Assembly: GCA_020846005.1 (NCBI GenBank)
Contig: JADLEQ010000009.1
Span: 1 to 32,047 of the forward strand
DNA: 32,047 nucleotides
Direction: 5' to 3'
From: Polyangiaceae bacterium
GTDB taxonomy: Bacteria; Myxococcota_A; Polyangia; Polyangiales; Polyangiaceae
Position numbers and translations under genes: made by a program. This document shows, in pieces, positions 10,258-18,305 of this stretch (its first letter is position 1; each line of letters begins with the position of its first letter). A model generated the notes under the pieces. It was not told where the DNA came from. It ran no database searches and worked only from the letters and a program-made list of their open reading frames with translations.

Positions 10258-11298
10258 TCACTTCGCCCCGAGCTCCGCGAGCTCCTTCTTGGCGGCGTCC
10301 GCCAGCCCGCGCTCCTTCTCGCCCGCCAGCTCGACCACCTTGCGGAACGCGGCGATGGCCTCGGTCTTCTTACCGACCAGGCGCAGGTGCTGCCCGCGGT
10401 AGAAGTGCGCCGCCGCGAAGTCCGGCTTCAGCGCGAGGGCGGCGTCGTAGTCGGCGAGCGCGCCCGGGTCGTCCTTCGCGCCGTGGCGGCAGGCGCCGCG
10501 ACGCACGTGCAGCTCGGGGCTCGGCCGCGCGCCGACTACCTTGTCGAGCACCGCGACGCAATCCGCGAATGCCTCGAGCTTCCCGAGCAGGTTGGCGACC
10601 TGCACCATGACGCCCGGGTCGTCGCTCGCGACCTTCCGGAGCTGCTCCACGGCCTCGTCCCGGCGACCCGCCTGCGCGAGCAGCTCCGCGTACGCGAAGT
10701 GGACCTCCGGAGTCGGCTCAAGCTGGACGGCGGCGGCGTACGCCTTGAGGGCTCCGTCCCGATCCCCCGCCGCCTCGAGCGCGAGCGCGAAGTTGACGAG
10801 CAGCCCGGGGTGCTGCGACTTACGCTTCAGCGCCGCGCGGATGACAGCGAGCGCGCCGTCCGTCTCGCCCGCCTCGAGGAGCAGCCCGGAGAGGTTGACG
10901 CTGGCGTCGGGGAGCGCCGGATCGAGCTCGATCGCCCTCTCGTACCACTTGCGCGCGTCGCCGGGCTGGCCGAGCCCCTCCAGCGCGAGCCCGAGGTAGT
11001 AGGCGGCCTGGGCGTCCTTCGGGTGGCGGGCGACGGCCTTCTCGAGCAGGCCGCGCGCGCGCTCGAAGTCCTTGGCCTCGAGCGCGGAGATGGCCTCGGC
11101 CACCTCGGGGCTCGACGCCGGCTCGACGCCGCCCGGCGCGGCGCCGGGCTCGTCCAGCGGCGGGGGATCGACGGGGGCCTGCGCGGGCGCGGGCCCCGCG
11201 CACGCTCCCACGAGCCCCGCGGCTCCCACGAGCCCCGCGGCTCCGATCCGCCGTGTCGCGCCCACGAACCCTGCCACACGCTTCGCCATCGTCGTCAT
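10258..11298 (-). CDS. TPR-repeat lipoprotein cotranscribed with glnD
   Basis: This 346-aa protein has an N-terminal hydrophobic segment ending GLVGAC, with Cys33 as the likely lipidated residue. An Ala/Pro-rich linker is followed by consecutive TPR units from about residue 60 to the end, with motifs such as AAYYLGLALEGLGQPGDA and ERAIELDPALPDA. It is probably an envelope-anchored scaffold, and its partner is unknown. The ATG at 11298 overlaps the glnD stop as ATGA. A second ATG at 11289 has GGAG 10 nt upstream and could be the true start, which would drop three residues. The open frame continues upstream through glnD antisense-like composition, but that part lacks any domain. Confidence 0.88.
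   Translation of the reverse strand: MTTMAKRVAGFVGATRRIGAAGLVGAAGLVGACAGPAPAQAPVDPPPLDEPGAAPGGVEPASSPEVAEAISALEAKDFERARGLLEKAVARHPKDAQAAYYLGLALEGLGQPGDARKWYERAIELDPALPDASVNLSGLLLEAGETDGALAVIRAALKRKSQHPGLLVNFALALEAAGDRDGALKAYAAAVQLEPTPEVHFAYAELLAQAGRRDEAVEQLRKVASDDPGVMVQVANLLGKLEAFADCVAVLDKVVGARPSPELHVRRGACRHGAKDDPGALADYDAALALKPDFAAAHFYRGQHLRLVGKKTEAIAAFRKVVELAGEKERGLADAAKKELAELGAK
11204..11239. repeat. 18-bp tandem duplication in the lipoprotein signal region
   Basis: Two exact copies of GCTCCCACGAGCCCCGCG encode a doubled Gly-Leu-Val-Gly-Ala-Ala-type segment inside the hydrophobic core of the signal peptide. The unit is in frame, so it lengthens the signal by six residues. Confidence 0.85.
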
Positions 11299-13976
11299 GC
11301 TCCGCGGGGAACGTCTAGCCCGGAAACGACGCTCAGGATACGGGCTTTCACCTCCTCGATGCGCGCTGGCTCGAGCTTCGAGCCGTCGGCCTCCGAGACG
11401 TAGAAGACGTCGGCGACGCAGTGGCCCTCGGTGTTGATCTTGGCGAGCGCGATGTCGAGCCGCTCCTCCTGGAGCGTGTGCGCCAGCCAGAACAGCACCC
11501 CGAGGCGATCCCGCGCCGTCACCTCGATCAGCGTGTGCCGAGCCGAGGCGCGGTTGTCGACGAGGACCTCCGGCGTGACGCCGGGCGCCGGGCGCTCCCC
11601 GAGGCCCCCCGCCCGCCGCCGCGCCTCGACCAGCTCCGTCGCGACTCGCCGCCCCTGGAGCAGGTCGACGAGATCCCGCTCCAGGCGCTCCGCCAAGCCC
11701 TCGCTCGTGCCCTCGCCCGCCGGGCGCACCCAGAAGAGATCGAGCACGCGCGCCTGTCCCCGAGGGTCCACCCACGAGTGCACCTGGGCGCTCAGCACGC
11801 TCAGGCGCGCGGCGGCGAGCGTCGCCGTGATGAGCGCAAGGAGCCCCGGACGGTCCCGCGCGACGAAGGCGATCTCGAGGTGCGTGCCGTCGCTGCCGAG
11901 CACGCCGACCGCGGGCTCGCGCTCCACCGCCTCTGCCGCGAAGCCAGCGTGCCGGACCACCGCCTCGGGCTCGTTGGCGTAGAGGTAGCGATCGGGCATC
12001 GCCTTGAGGAAGTGATCGATGAAGCGCGACCGCCGGCCCCAGACGGCACGCACCCGCGCGCGCCGCCCCTCGAGATCCGTGCGCTCCGCCTGCCCCGCTC
12101 CGTGCTCGAGCCAGCGATCGGCGGCCACGTAGAGCTCGTCGAGCATGCGCGCCTTCCACGTCGTCATCGCGCCCGGGCTCGTCGTCGAGACGTCGCACAC
12201 GGTGAGCAGGTAGAGCTCGCGCAGGCCCTCGCGGCCGTGCACGTCGGCGCACAGCTCGACCAGCGTCGCCGGGTCGTCCACGTCGCGCTTGGTCGCGACG
12301 TGGTACATGCGCAGGTGCTGGAGGACGAGGTGCTGCACCTCGGCGATGTCGGTGGGCGCTAGGCCGAGCCGGGCGAGGATCGCCCCGGCGAGGGCGTGCC
12401 CTCGCTGGGCGTGGCCCCGGCCGCCGACGTCCTTCCCCACGTCGTGCAGCAGACACGCGAAGAAGAGGACGGTCGGGCGCGAGAGCTCCGCCGCGAGCCG
12501 CGACGCGAGCGGAAACTCGACGGCGAGCTCGCCCCGGCACAGCGCGGCCAGCCTCGCGACACACGCGACCGAGTGCGCGTCGACCGTGAGCACATGGTAG
12601 AGATCGTGGTGGACACGGCCGATCACGGGGGCGAACTCGGGGACCATCGCGACGAGCACCCCCACGTCGTGCAGCTCGCCGACGACGCTGCCCCCGCGGA
12701 ACCGCGGGCGCTGCGCCGAGGCGCACAGCCGGACGAACAGCCGCGCCGCCTCGGGCGAGGCCCGGAGCCGCTCCGCGAACGCCGGCAGACTGGCCGCGCG
12801 CGCGATCGCGTCGCGCGCGAATTGATACACGGGGAGGCGCCGGCGAACGGCCTCGTCGTACAAGCGCAGCGCGATCGCGGGCTCCGCGTCGAGCGACGCC
12901 GGATGGATGATGGAGACGGCGCCGTTCGTGATCTTGAGCTCGCCCTCGATCCGGACCTCGCTCGGCCGGCGCCGCGGGGGCGGCGCCGCGCGCGCGAGCA
13001 CCGTCTCCATCCCGCGGCCGACGGCGCGCGCGCACCGGTAGTACTCGCTCATGAAGCTCTCGACGCCCGGCCCGCCCGGCCCGTGCCCGAGCGCGATCGC
13101 GATCTGCTCCTGCCGATCGAAGCTCAGTCGATCGGAGCGCCGGCCCGCGAAGACGTGGAGGAGGTTCCGCACCCGATGGAACAGGCGGATCCCCCGCTCG
13201 ATGCCCTGCCACTCTCGGGGGACGAGGACGCCGATGCGGATGAGGTCCCGCAGGCTCGCCACGCCCCAGCGCGCGCGCGCGGCCCAGTGGGCGACGTCGT
13301 AATCGCGGAGCCCACCGGGGCCGTGCTTCACGTCCGGCTCGAGCAGGTAGACGGAACCGCCGAACCGGGCGTGCCGTTCGTCTGCCTGCTCCGCCATCCG
13401 GTCGAGGAAGCCGCCGAGATCCGCCTCGCCGAACACGCCCTCGTGCAGGCGCGCGACCATCCGCGCGCCGAGCGCGGTACCTCCCGCGAGCGCGCGCCAG
13501 TCGAGGAGCGAGGTGGCCGTCGGGAGGTCGTGCCGCGCCAGCTCGAGCAGCTCGTCCGGCTCCACGACCTGGTGGCCCAGGGCGACGCCCGAGTCCCAGA
13601 GCGGGTAGAGCAGCGACTCGACGACCTCCCGCCGCCCCGCGTCGCCGTCCGGCACCAGGACCCGAACGTCGATGTCGCTCGCGAACGACGGCGCGCGCCT
13701 GCCGTAGCTCCCCACCGCCGCGAGCTCCACCCCCGCCGCCTGGGTGCCCTCACCCCCCACCGTGACCTGGAAGAGCGCGCCGAGCAGCTCGTCGAGCGCG
13801 GCGGCGTACCGCTCGCACGCCGGGAGCCCGGCCTCCTCACCGCCCGCCTCGATGGCTCGCGCGATCTCCCGCCGCTCGCCCTCCAGGCGCGCGCGCCAGG
13901 CGGAGGCGGCGCGCGTCGGGTCGCCGGCCGGGGTCGGGGCCGGGGCGCTCGGAGCCGGGGGGACCGCCTGGGTCAC
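11295..13976 (-). CDS. glnD: PII uridylyltransferase / uridylyl-removing enzyme
   Basis: GlnD uridylylates and deuridylylates the PII signal protein according to glutamine level, setting nitrogen status. The 893-aa protein has the nucleotidyltransferase signature GSYGRRAPSFASDID (89-103, with both Asp present). The GlnD-specific segment LEPDVKHGPGGLRD follows, then an HD domain with LLHDVGKD near residue 510. Two C-terminal ACT domains begin near residues 700 (VARDRPGLLALI) and 817 (VTARDRLGVLFWL). All domains are in family order. The start is inferred: GTG at 13976 is the most downstream usable codon before the domain, without a clear Shine-Dalgarno. The frame stays open to 14468 but that would run into the divergent gene. 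The stop overlaps the lipoprotein start. Confidence 0.95.
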   Translation of the reverse strand: MTQAVPPAPSAPAPTPAGDPTRAASAWRARLEGERREIARAIEAGGEEAGLPACERYAAALDELLGALFQVTVGGEGTQAAGVELAAVGSYGRRAPSFASDIDVRVLVPDGDAGRREVVESLLYPLWDSGVALGHQVVEPDELLELARHDLPTATSLLDWRALAGGTALGARMVARLHEGVFGEADLGGFLDRMAEQADERHARFGGSVYLLEPDVKHGPGGLRDYDVAHWAARARWGVASLRDLIRIGVLVPREWQGIERGIRLFHRVRNLLHVFAGRRSDRLSFDRQEQIAIALGHGPGGPGVESFMSEYYRCARAVGRGMETVLARAAPPPRRRPSEVRIEGELKITNGAVSIIHPASLDAEPAIALRLYDEAVRRRLPVYQFARDAIARAASLPAFAERLRASPEAARLFVRLCASAQRPRFRGGSVVGELHDVGVLVAMVPEFAPVIGRVHHDLYHVLTVDAHSVACVARLAALCRGELAVEFPLASRLAAELSRPTVLFFACLLHDVGKDVGGRGHAQRGHALAGAILARLGLAPTDIAEVQHLVLQHLRMYHVATKRDVDDPATLVELCADVHGREGLRELYLLTVCDVSTTSPGAMTTWKARMLDELYVAADRWLEHGAGQAERTDLEGRRARVRAVWGRRSRFIDHFLKAMPDRYLYANEPEAVVRHAGFAAEAVEREPAVGVLGSDGTHLEIAFVARDRPGLLALITATLAAARLSVLSAQVHSWVDPRGQARVLDLFWVRPAGEGTSEGLAERLERDLVDLLQGRRVATELVEARRRAGGLGERPAPGVTPEVLVDNRASARHTLIEVTARDRLGVLFWLAHTLQEERLDIALAKINTEGHCVADVFYVSEADGSKLEPARIEEVKARILSVVSGLDVPRGA

Positions 13977-14012
13977 CCCCGGGGTGTAGCGCCGGCGGGG
14001 CCGGGCCGGAAT

Positions 14013-14030
14013 CCGCGACCGCGGTCGCGG
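14013..14030. promoter_or_regulatory. 18-bp perfect palindrome in the glnD divergent promoter region
   Basis: CCGCGACCGCGGTCGCGG is a perfect 9+9 palindrome between the glnD start (13976) and the divergent gene at 14055. It sits where the -35 element of the rightward promoter would be, given the TACATT at 14042. It is an operator candidate. Chance is not excluded in such GC-rich DNA, although 18 perfect bases is long. Confidence 0.45.
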
Positions 14031-14041
14031 CGGGTCGATGC

Positions 14042-14047
14042 TACATT
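14042..14047 (+). promoter_or_regulatory. Putative -10 (TACATT) for a leaderless transcript
   Basis: TACATT fits TANNNT and lies exactly 7 nt before the ATG at 14055. Transcription would begin at or next to the start codon. No Shine-Dalgarno is present, which fits leaderless translation. Confidence 0.5.
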
Positions 14048-14054
14048 GCGCTCC

Positions 14055-14624
14055 ATGAGCAGGACGACCCGGAGACAGTGGCTGGTCGCCGCGGGCGCGG
14101 CGCTCGGCGCCCTCGCCGTCGGTCCGCGGGTCGCGCGCGCCGGCGTCGCCCGCGCCGTGACCCTCGAGGAGCTGGTGGCGCTGAGCCGCTTCGGCGTCGT
14201 CGCGACGCCGGTCGATGCGTTCAGCCGGTGGGAGACGATCGGCAAGCGCAAGCGCATCGTGACGTACACGCGGCTGCGGATCGAGGAGGCGCTCCTCGAG
14301 GCGGACGATCCGGGGGCCGAGCAGCTCGTCCGCACCCTCGGCGGGCAGGTCGGGGAGATCGGTCAGATCGTCCACGGCGAGGCGGTGTTCACCATCGGCG
14401 AGCGCACCGGCGTCTTCCTGCAGCCGCTGGGCGACGTGCTCACGGTGACGGCCCTCGCGCAGGGGCACTACCCGCTGCGCGCCGACTCCCGTGGCGCGCT
14501 CCGCCTGGCGCCGAGCCCGCGCCTGGGCTCATTGGTCGGCGAGGAGTCGTCCGCGGTCCGCCGCCTGGTCGGGCGCACGGCGAGCGAGGCGCGCGACCTC
14601 GTGCGGGGTGCGCGTGGCCGCTGA
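14055..14624 (+). CDS. Exported protein of unknown function with Tat-type signal
   Basis: This 189-aa protein begins MSRTTRRQWLVAAGAALG. The twin arginine followed by a hydrophobic stretch and ARAGVARA cleavage region resembles a Tat signal peptide. The mature part is a compact alpha/beta segment with motifs such as LSRFGVVATPVDAFSRWE and VHGEAVFTIGERTGVFLQP. I do not recognise the family. It contains no cysteine and no obvious catalytic motif. The gene overlaps the start of the metalloprotease gene, so the two are likely made together. A role as partner, inhibitor or co-exported factor of the protease is conjecture from this overlap. Confidence 0.78.
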   Translation: MSRTTRRQWLVAAGAALGALAVGPRVARAGVARAVTLEELVALSRFGVVATPVDAFSRWETIGKRKRIVTYTRLRIEEALLEADDPGAEQLVRTLGGQVGEIGQIVHGEAVFTIGERTGVFLQPLGDVLTVTALAQGHYPLRADSRGALRLAPSPRLGSLVGEESSAVRRLVGRTASEARDLVRGARGR

Positions 14625-15510
14625 GCTCCGGCGCCGCGCAGCGCCCTGGTTGGCGGCGGCGGTGACGCTCGCGTGGGCGAGCGGCGCGGCCGCCTACTGC
14701 CGGACGACGACGTGCAACCCCGGCGACCCCAAGCAGAAGTGCGAGCGCGACGCCGACGGCTGCCTCACGAGCGGCAAGCCCCTCTTCTGGTCGGATCGCT
14801 GCCTGACCTTCAGCGTGAACGAGGCCGGCTCGAAGCGGCAGGGGCTCGACTTCGCCACCGTCGCCTCGACGATCGAGGCCGGGTACGCGACGTGGATCAG
14901 CGCGACGTGCGACGGCGAGCGGCCCTCCCTCGAGATCCACACGACGCCCGCCGTCTCGTGCGACGAGATCGAGTACAATTCTCGGCACGGGAACGCGAAC
15001 CTGTGGGTCTTCCGCGACGACGCTTGGCCCTACGGCGCCGGCGCCACGCTCGCCCTCACCACCATCACCTTCAACCGCGACACGGGTGAGATCTACGACG
15101 CCGACGTGGAGGTCAACTCGGCGGACAACCCCATCGTCGTCGGCCGGCAGCCGGGCAAGGCGGATCTCCTCTCGATCGCCACGCACGAGACCGGCCACGT
15201 CCTCGGGCTCTCTCACTCACCGGACCGGGACGCCACGATGTACGCGAGCTACTCCTTCGGCACCATCGCCCTCCGGGACCTCGAGCCCGACGACACGGCG
15301 GGCATGTGCGCGATCTATCCGCCCGGTCGCGAGACCTCCGCGTGCAACCCGGCGCCGCGCCACGGCTTCTCGCCGGTGTGCGCCCCCGCGGAGAAGAAGG
15401 ACTCCGGCTGCTCGGTCGCGGCCCAGGGCACCGCGCAGTCGGGCACCCGCGCGGCGTGGCTCGTGGCGCTCGCGGCGGCCTTCGCCGCGGTCCGCCGCCG
15501 CCGCCCCTGA
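14608..15510 (+). CDS. Secreted matrixin-like zinc metalloprotease with MYXO-CTERM tail
   Basis: This 300-aa protein (from GTG 14608; GTG 14614 is also possible) has a signal peptide ending GAAA near residue 29. The catalytic motif is [11 protein letters not shown], with zinc ligands His193, His197 and His203 and catalytic Glu194. The Met-turn DATMYA (Met211) follows, as in metzincin family M10. The domain from about 50 to 235 is a minimal peptidase without hemopexin repeats. The C terminus has SGCS, one hydrophobic helix ([12 protein letters not shown]) and RRRR, a MYXO-CTERM-type sorting signal. It is therefore probably surface-tethered or shed. No pro-domain cysteine switch is obvious. The start region overlaps the upstream Tat-type gene by about 17 bp. 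Confidence 0.87.
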   Translation: MRVAAELRRRAAPWLAAAVTLAWASGAAAYCRTTTCNPGDPKQKCERDADGCLTSGKPLFWSDRCLTFSVNEAGSKRQGLDFATVASTIEAGYATWISATCDGERPSLEIHTTPAVSCDEIEYNSRHGNANLWVFRDDAWPYGAGATLALTTITFNRDTGEIYDADVEVNSADNPIVVGRQPGKADLLSIATHETGHVLGLSHSPDRDATMYASYSFGTIALRDLEPDDTAGMCAIYPPGRETSACNPAPRHGFSPVCAPAEKKDSGCSVAAQGTAQSGTRAAWLVALAAAFAAVRRRRP

Positions 15511-15532
15511 CGCCCCCCGCGCCCTGCCTGCG

Positions 15533-15547
15533 CCGCGGGGCCCGCGG
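15533..15547. terminator. Short palindrome between convergent metalloprotease and dut genes
   Basis: CCGCGGG-G-CCCGCGG is a near-perfect palindrome filling the gap just before the dut stop codon. The loop is very short and there is no T tract, so a terminator role is weakly supported. Confidence 0.25.
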
Positions 15548-15997
15548 TCAGCGGACGCCCGTCGAGCCGAAACCGCCGTCGCCCCGCTCCGTCGGCGCGA
15601 GCGCCTCGACGAGCGTCACCTCGACGCGCGTCACCGGCGCGACCACGAGCTGCGCGATGCGCGCGAGCGGCTCCACGACGAACGGCTCCTGCCCCAGGTT
15701 GACGAGGAGCACCGCGACCTCCCCGCGATAGTCCGCGTCGATCGTCCCCGGCGCGTTCACCATCCCGATGCCATGCCGCAGCGCGAGGCCGGAGCGAGGG
15801 CGGACCTGCGCCTCGTGCCCCGCGGGGAGCTCGAGCGCCAGGCCCGTGGGGATCGCGCGGCGCGCGCCTGGCGGCAGCGTCACCGGCTCGCCGAGCGCGG
15901 CGTGCAGGTCGAGCCCGGCGGACGCTTGCGTCTGGTAGGCGGGGAGCGGTACGGCGATCGGGCCGACACGCTGGACGAGGAGGCGGGGCGTGGGCAT
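15548..15997 (-). CDS. dut: dUTP diphosphatase (dUTPase)
   Basis: This homotrimeric enzyme hydrolyses dUTP to dUMP and pyrophosphate, keeping uracil out of DNA and supplying dTMP synthesis. All five dUTPase motifs are visible in the 149-aa protein: [10 protein letters not shown] (25-33), [22 protein letters not shown] (84-93), IV RIAQLVV (113-119) and [11 protein letters not shown] (138-147). Motif III contains the catalytic Asp. The length is typical. The ATG at 15997 is the only start near the domain; no strong Shine-Dalgarno is present. The gene diverges from thiS across 39 bp. Confidence 0.97.
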   Translation of the reverse strand: MPTPRLLVQRVGPIAVPLPAYQTQASAGLDLHAALGEPVTLPPGARRAIPTGLALELPAGHEAQVRPRSGLALRHGIGMVNAPGTIDADYRGEVAVLLVNLGQEPFVVEPLARIAQLVVAPVTRVEVTLVEALAPTERGDGGFGSTGVR

Positions 15998-16020
15998 TGC
16001 CGGCTTCGGGGGGCGGGAGG

Positions 16021-16026
16021 TAGGTT
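16021..16026 (+). promoter_or_regulatory. Putative -10 (TAGGTT) for a near-leaderless thiS transcript
   Basis: TAGGTT fits TANNNT and lies 7 nt before GTG 16034 and 10 nt before ATG 16037. The only Shine-Dalgarno-like run, GGAGG at 16016-16020, is directly upstream of the hexamer and too far from the start. Confidence 0.4.
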
Positions 16027-16036
16027 CTCGTTCGTG

Positions 16037-16237
16037 ATGCGCATCACCGTCAACGGAGAGCCGCGCGAGGTCGCCGACACCCTCGACGTGCAGGGGTTGC
16101 TCGTCCACCTGGAGCTCACGCAGGGGCTGGTCGCCGTGGAGGTCAACCGAGAGGTCGTGCCGCGGGCGCGGCACGCCGGCACGCGGCTGGCGGAGGGCGA
16201 CGCGGTCGAGATCGTCCACTTCGTCGGCGGGGGCTGA
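16037..16237 (+). CDS. thiS: Sulfur carrier protein ThiS
   Basis: This 66-aa ubiquitin-like protein carries a C-terminal thiocarboxylate that donates sulfur to thiamine thiazole synthesis. The beta-grasp pattern [12 protein letters not shown], the central [12 protein letters not shown] and the ending [10 protein letters not shown] are typical, with the essential terminal Gly-Gly present. A GTG immediately before the ATG (16034) is an equally possible start, adding one Met. No thiG, thiF, thiO or other thiamine gene is in the window, and no TPP riboswitch can fit in the 39-bp upstream gap. It must act with distant partners, or could serve another sulfur-transfer route. Confidence 0.9.
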   Translation: MRITVNGEPREVADTLDVQGLLVHLELTQGLVAVEVNREVVPRARHAGTRLAEGDAVEIVHFVGGG

Positions 16238-16242
16238 CGAGC

Positions 16243-16261
16243 CGCCCGGTCGCGCCGGGCG
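16243..16261. terminator. Hairpin between convergent thiS and carbonic anhydrase genes
   Basis: CGCCCGG-TCGCG-CCGGGCG gives a perfect 7-bp stem with a 5-nt loop, five bases after the thiS stop. It is a candidate bidirectional terminator, without a T tract. Confidence 0.45.
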
Positions 16262-16270
16262 CGGTCGCGC

Positions 16271-16798
16271 TCAGCGGTCGCCGCGCGCTGCGGCGTGATC
16301 GCGCGCGAGCTCCAGATAGTGCGCGGCGCCACGCCGGCCGTCCTGACACTCCTCGGGGCCGAGCTCGCGCACGACCTTCGCCGGGGAGCCGCGCACCAGG
16401 ACGCGGGGCGGCACGACCATGCGCGGCGGCACCACGCTCCCGGCGGCGACCAGCGCCTCGTCGCCGATCTCGCAGTTGTCGAGCAGCACCGCGCCCATGC
16501 CCACGAGCACGCCGTGGCCGACCTTCGCGCCATGGAGGATGGCGCCGTGCCCGACGGTGCACTCCTCACCGACGATGGCGTCGCTGATCCCGCCTGTCAT
16601 GTGGACGCAGGCGAGATCCTGCAGGTTGGTGCGCGCGCCGATCCGGATCGCGCCCACGTCCCCACGCAGCACCGCGCCGTACCACACGCTCACGCCCTCC
16701 CCGAGCTCCACATCCCCCACCACGGTGGCGTTGTCGGCGAGGAAGACCCCTGCGGCGAGCCGGGGCGCGAGGGAGCGGTGAGCGCGGACGATGGGCAT
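16271..16798 (-). CDS. Gamma-class carbonic anhydrase-like protein (left-handed beta-helix)
   Basis: This 175-aa trimeric hexapeptide-repeat protein belongs to the gamma carbonic anhydrase/YrdA/PaaY group. Repeats with small hydrophobic residues every six positions run from about 18 to 145. All three metal-ligand histidines are present: His66 (ACVHMTGG), His84 and His89 (VGHGAILHG). This makes reversible CO2 hydration plausible, though many homologues are barely active and their role is unknown. The start at 16798 gives MPIVRAHRS. The reading frame is open far upstream through miaB, but that extension is not coding. It is transcribed convergent to thiS and downstream of miaB, 41 bp away. Confidence 0.93.
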   Translation of the reverse strand: MPIVRAHRSLAPRLAAGVFLADNATVVGDVELGEGVSVWYGAVLRGDVGAIRIGARTNLQDLACVHMTGGISDAIVGEECTVGHGAILHGAKVGHGVLVGMGAVLLDNCEIGDEALVAAGSVVPPRMVVPPRVLVRGSPAKVVRELGPEECQDGRRGAAHYLELARDHAAARGDR

Positions 16799-16806
16799 CG
16801 AGGGAC

Positions 16807-16812
16807 ACGCTA
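16807..16812 (-). promoter_or_regulatory. Putative -10 (TAGCGT) before the carbonic anhydrase gene
   Basis: On the minus strand TAGCGT fits TANNNT and ends 8 nt before the ATG at 16798, with no Shine-Dalgarno between. The gene may thus have its own leaderless transcript instead of depending on miaB. Confidence 0.4.
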
Positions 16813-16839
16813 GCGCACCCCGGCCCTCGGCGAAGCGCC

Positions 16840-18270
16840 TCAGCCCGCCAGCACGGGGAGCGCGCGCGGGGCGGCGCCCGGACGCGGATCCTTCGGCCGA
16901 GGCGGCTCGGCTCGGCGAGCCGGATCGACGACCTCGGCCTCGAGCGAGTGGCGGAACGCTCGGAGGACGCGCACGCGTAGGAGCTCGCCCGTCGGGTCGT
17001 CGCGACACCCCAGGTGGACGATCTCGTTCCGCTCGGTGCGCCCGGTGAAGCCGCCGCCCAGGCCGGGGCCCTCGACCAGGATCGTCTCCTCGTGCCCGAC
17101 CCGCGACGCGAGCCACGCTTGCCGGAACTCCTCGCCCGCCGCCAGCAGCTCCTCGAGCCGGGCGCCCTTCTCCGCCTCCGAGACGTCGGCCGCGAGCCGG
17201 GCCGCGGGCGTGCCCGGCCGCCGCGAGAACTTGAAGCCGAACACGCCGGTGAAGCCGATCTCCCGCACCAGCGCGACCGTCTGCTCGAAATCCTCGCGCG
17301 CCTCGCCGGGGAAGCCCACGATCACATCGGTGGAGAGCGTGATCCCTGGGACGGCCGCCCGGAGCGCCGCCACGCGCTGGCGATACTCGGCGGAGTCGTA
17401 GCGGCGGATCATGCGCTTGAGGACGCGATCGCTGCCCGACTGCACCGGCAGGTGCACGTGCCGCGCGAGCACGGGGAGCTCGGCATGCGCGCGCACGAGG
17501 TGGGCGTCGAGGTGCCGGGGGTGCGGGCTGGTGTAGCGCAGGCGCGCGAGCGCCGGGACCTTCGCCGCGATGGCGCGCAGCAGGCAGGCGAACTCCCCCT
17601 CCCCTTCCGACGCCGACCCCGCTCCCCCGCCGGCGGGATCCCGATAGGAGTTCACCGTCTGCCCGAGCAGCGTGACCTCGCGCACGCCGGCCGCGACCAG
17701 CCGCTCCACCTCGCCCACGATCTCGCTGGCCGGCCGGTAGCGCTCGGGGCCCCGCGTGTACGGGACGATGCAGAACGAGCACCGCTCGTCGCAGCCCTTC
17801 ATCACGGTCACGAAGGCGCACGGGTCCGGGCGCCGATCGGCGAGGGCGCCGGGCTGGGCCGGCAGGAAGCGCGGCGCGTCCAGGTCGAACTGGGTGCGCA
17901 CCCGCGGCGGCGCCCCCTGCTCGATGTCGGCCAAGAGCGCCGGCAGCTCGGCCAGGTGGTCCGGCCCGAGCACGAGGTCGATGGCGGGCACCCGCGAGAG
18001 CAGGCGCTCGCCCTCTTGCTGCGCCACGCAGCCCGTGACCCCGATCACGAGCGACGGACGCGCCCGCTTCCAGCGGGCGATCCGGCCAACCTCGCTCCGG
18101 AGCTTGAGTTCGGCCTTCTCGCGGACGCTGCACGTATTCAGCAGCACGACGTCGGCGGACTCGGGGCGCTCCGCCTCCACGTAGCCCGCGCCGCGGAGCA
18201 CCTCCCCCATCCGGGCGGAGTCGTGCACGTTCATCTGGCACCCGAAGGTGACCACCGCGTAGCTGGGCAT
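16840..18270 (-). CDS. miaB: tRNA-2-methylthio-N6-isopentenyladenosine synthase MiaB
   Basis: This radical SAM methylthiotransferase adds the 2-methylthio group to i6A37 of tRNAs reading UNN codons. The 476-aa protein has the N-terminal UPF0004 cluster ligands Cys11 (FGCQMN), Cys47 (NTCSVRE) and Cys81 (TGCVAQQ). The radical SAM CxxxCxxC triad is Cys160, Cys164 and Cys167 (GCDERCSFC), and a TRAM domain lies near the C terminus. The pattern is that of MiaB more than RimO or MtaB. The start at 18270 (MPSYAVVTFGCQMN) is typical; an upstream GTG would add seven residues. TAGCTT at 18282-18287 lies 11 nt before the ATG and may be the -10. The C-terminal tail is Pro/Arg-rich. Confidence 0.96.
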   Translation of the reverse strand: MPSYAVVTFGCQMNVHDSARMGEVLRGAGYVEAERPESADVVLLNTCSVREKAELKLRSEVGRIARWKRARPSLVIGVTGCVAQQEGERLLSRVPAIDLVLGPDHLAELPALLADIEQGAPPRVRTQFDLDAPRFLPAQPGALADRRPDPCAFVTVMKGCDERCSFCIVPYTRGPERYRPASEIVGEVERLVAAGVREVTLLGQTVNSYRDPAGGGAGSASEGEGEFACLLRAIAAKVPALARLRYTSPHPRHLDAHLVRAHAELPVLARHVHLPVQSGSDRVLKRMIRRYDSAEYRQRVAALRAAVPGITLSTDVIVGFPGEAREDFEQTVALVREIGFTGVFGFKFSRRPGTPAARLAADVSEAEKGARLEELLAAGEEFRQAWLASRVGHEETILVEGPGLGGGFTGRTERNEIVHLGCRDDPTGELLRVRVLRAFRHSLEAEVVDPARRAEPPRPKDPRPGAAPRALPVLAG

Positions 18271-18305
18271 CGGCCGGCGGCAAGCTAGCACGCCGTCCGC
18301 GATTG

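Noticed and set aside
11299-13212. Upstream extension of the TPR lipoprotein frame
   Set aside because: It lies in a second frame inside glnD. The lipoprotein signal starts cleanly at 11298 with an ATGA overlap.
12396-14054. Long + strand frame antisense to glnD, joined in frame to the Tat-type protein
   Set aside because: The first part is the complement of glnD with no domain. Only the part from ATG 14055 has a signal peptide and its own -10 candidate.
13977-14468. N-terminal extension of the glnD frame
   Set aside because: It overlaps the divergent gene and its promoter, and the extra residues match no GlnD N terminus.
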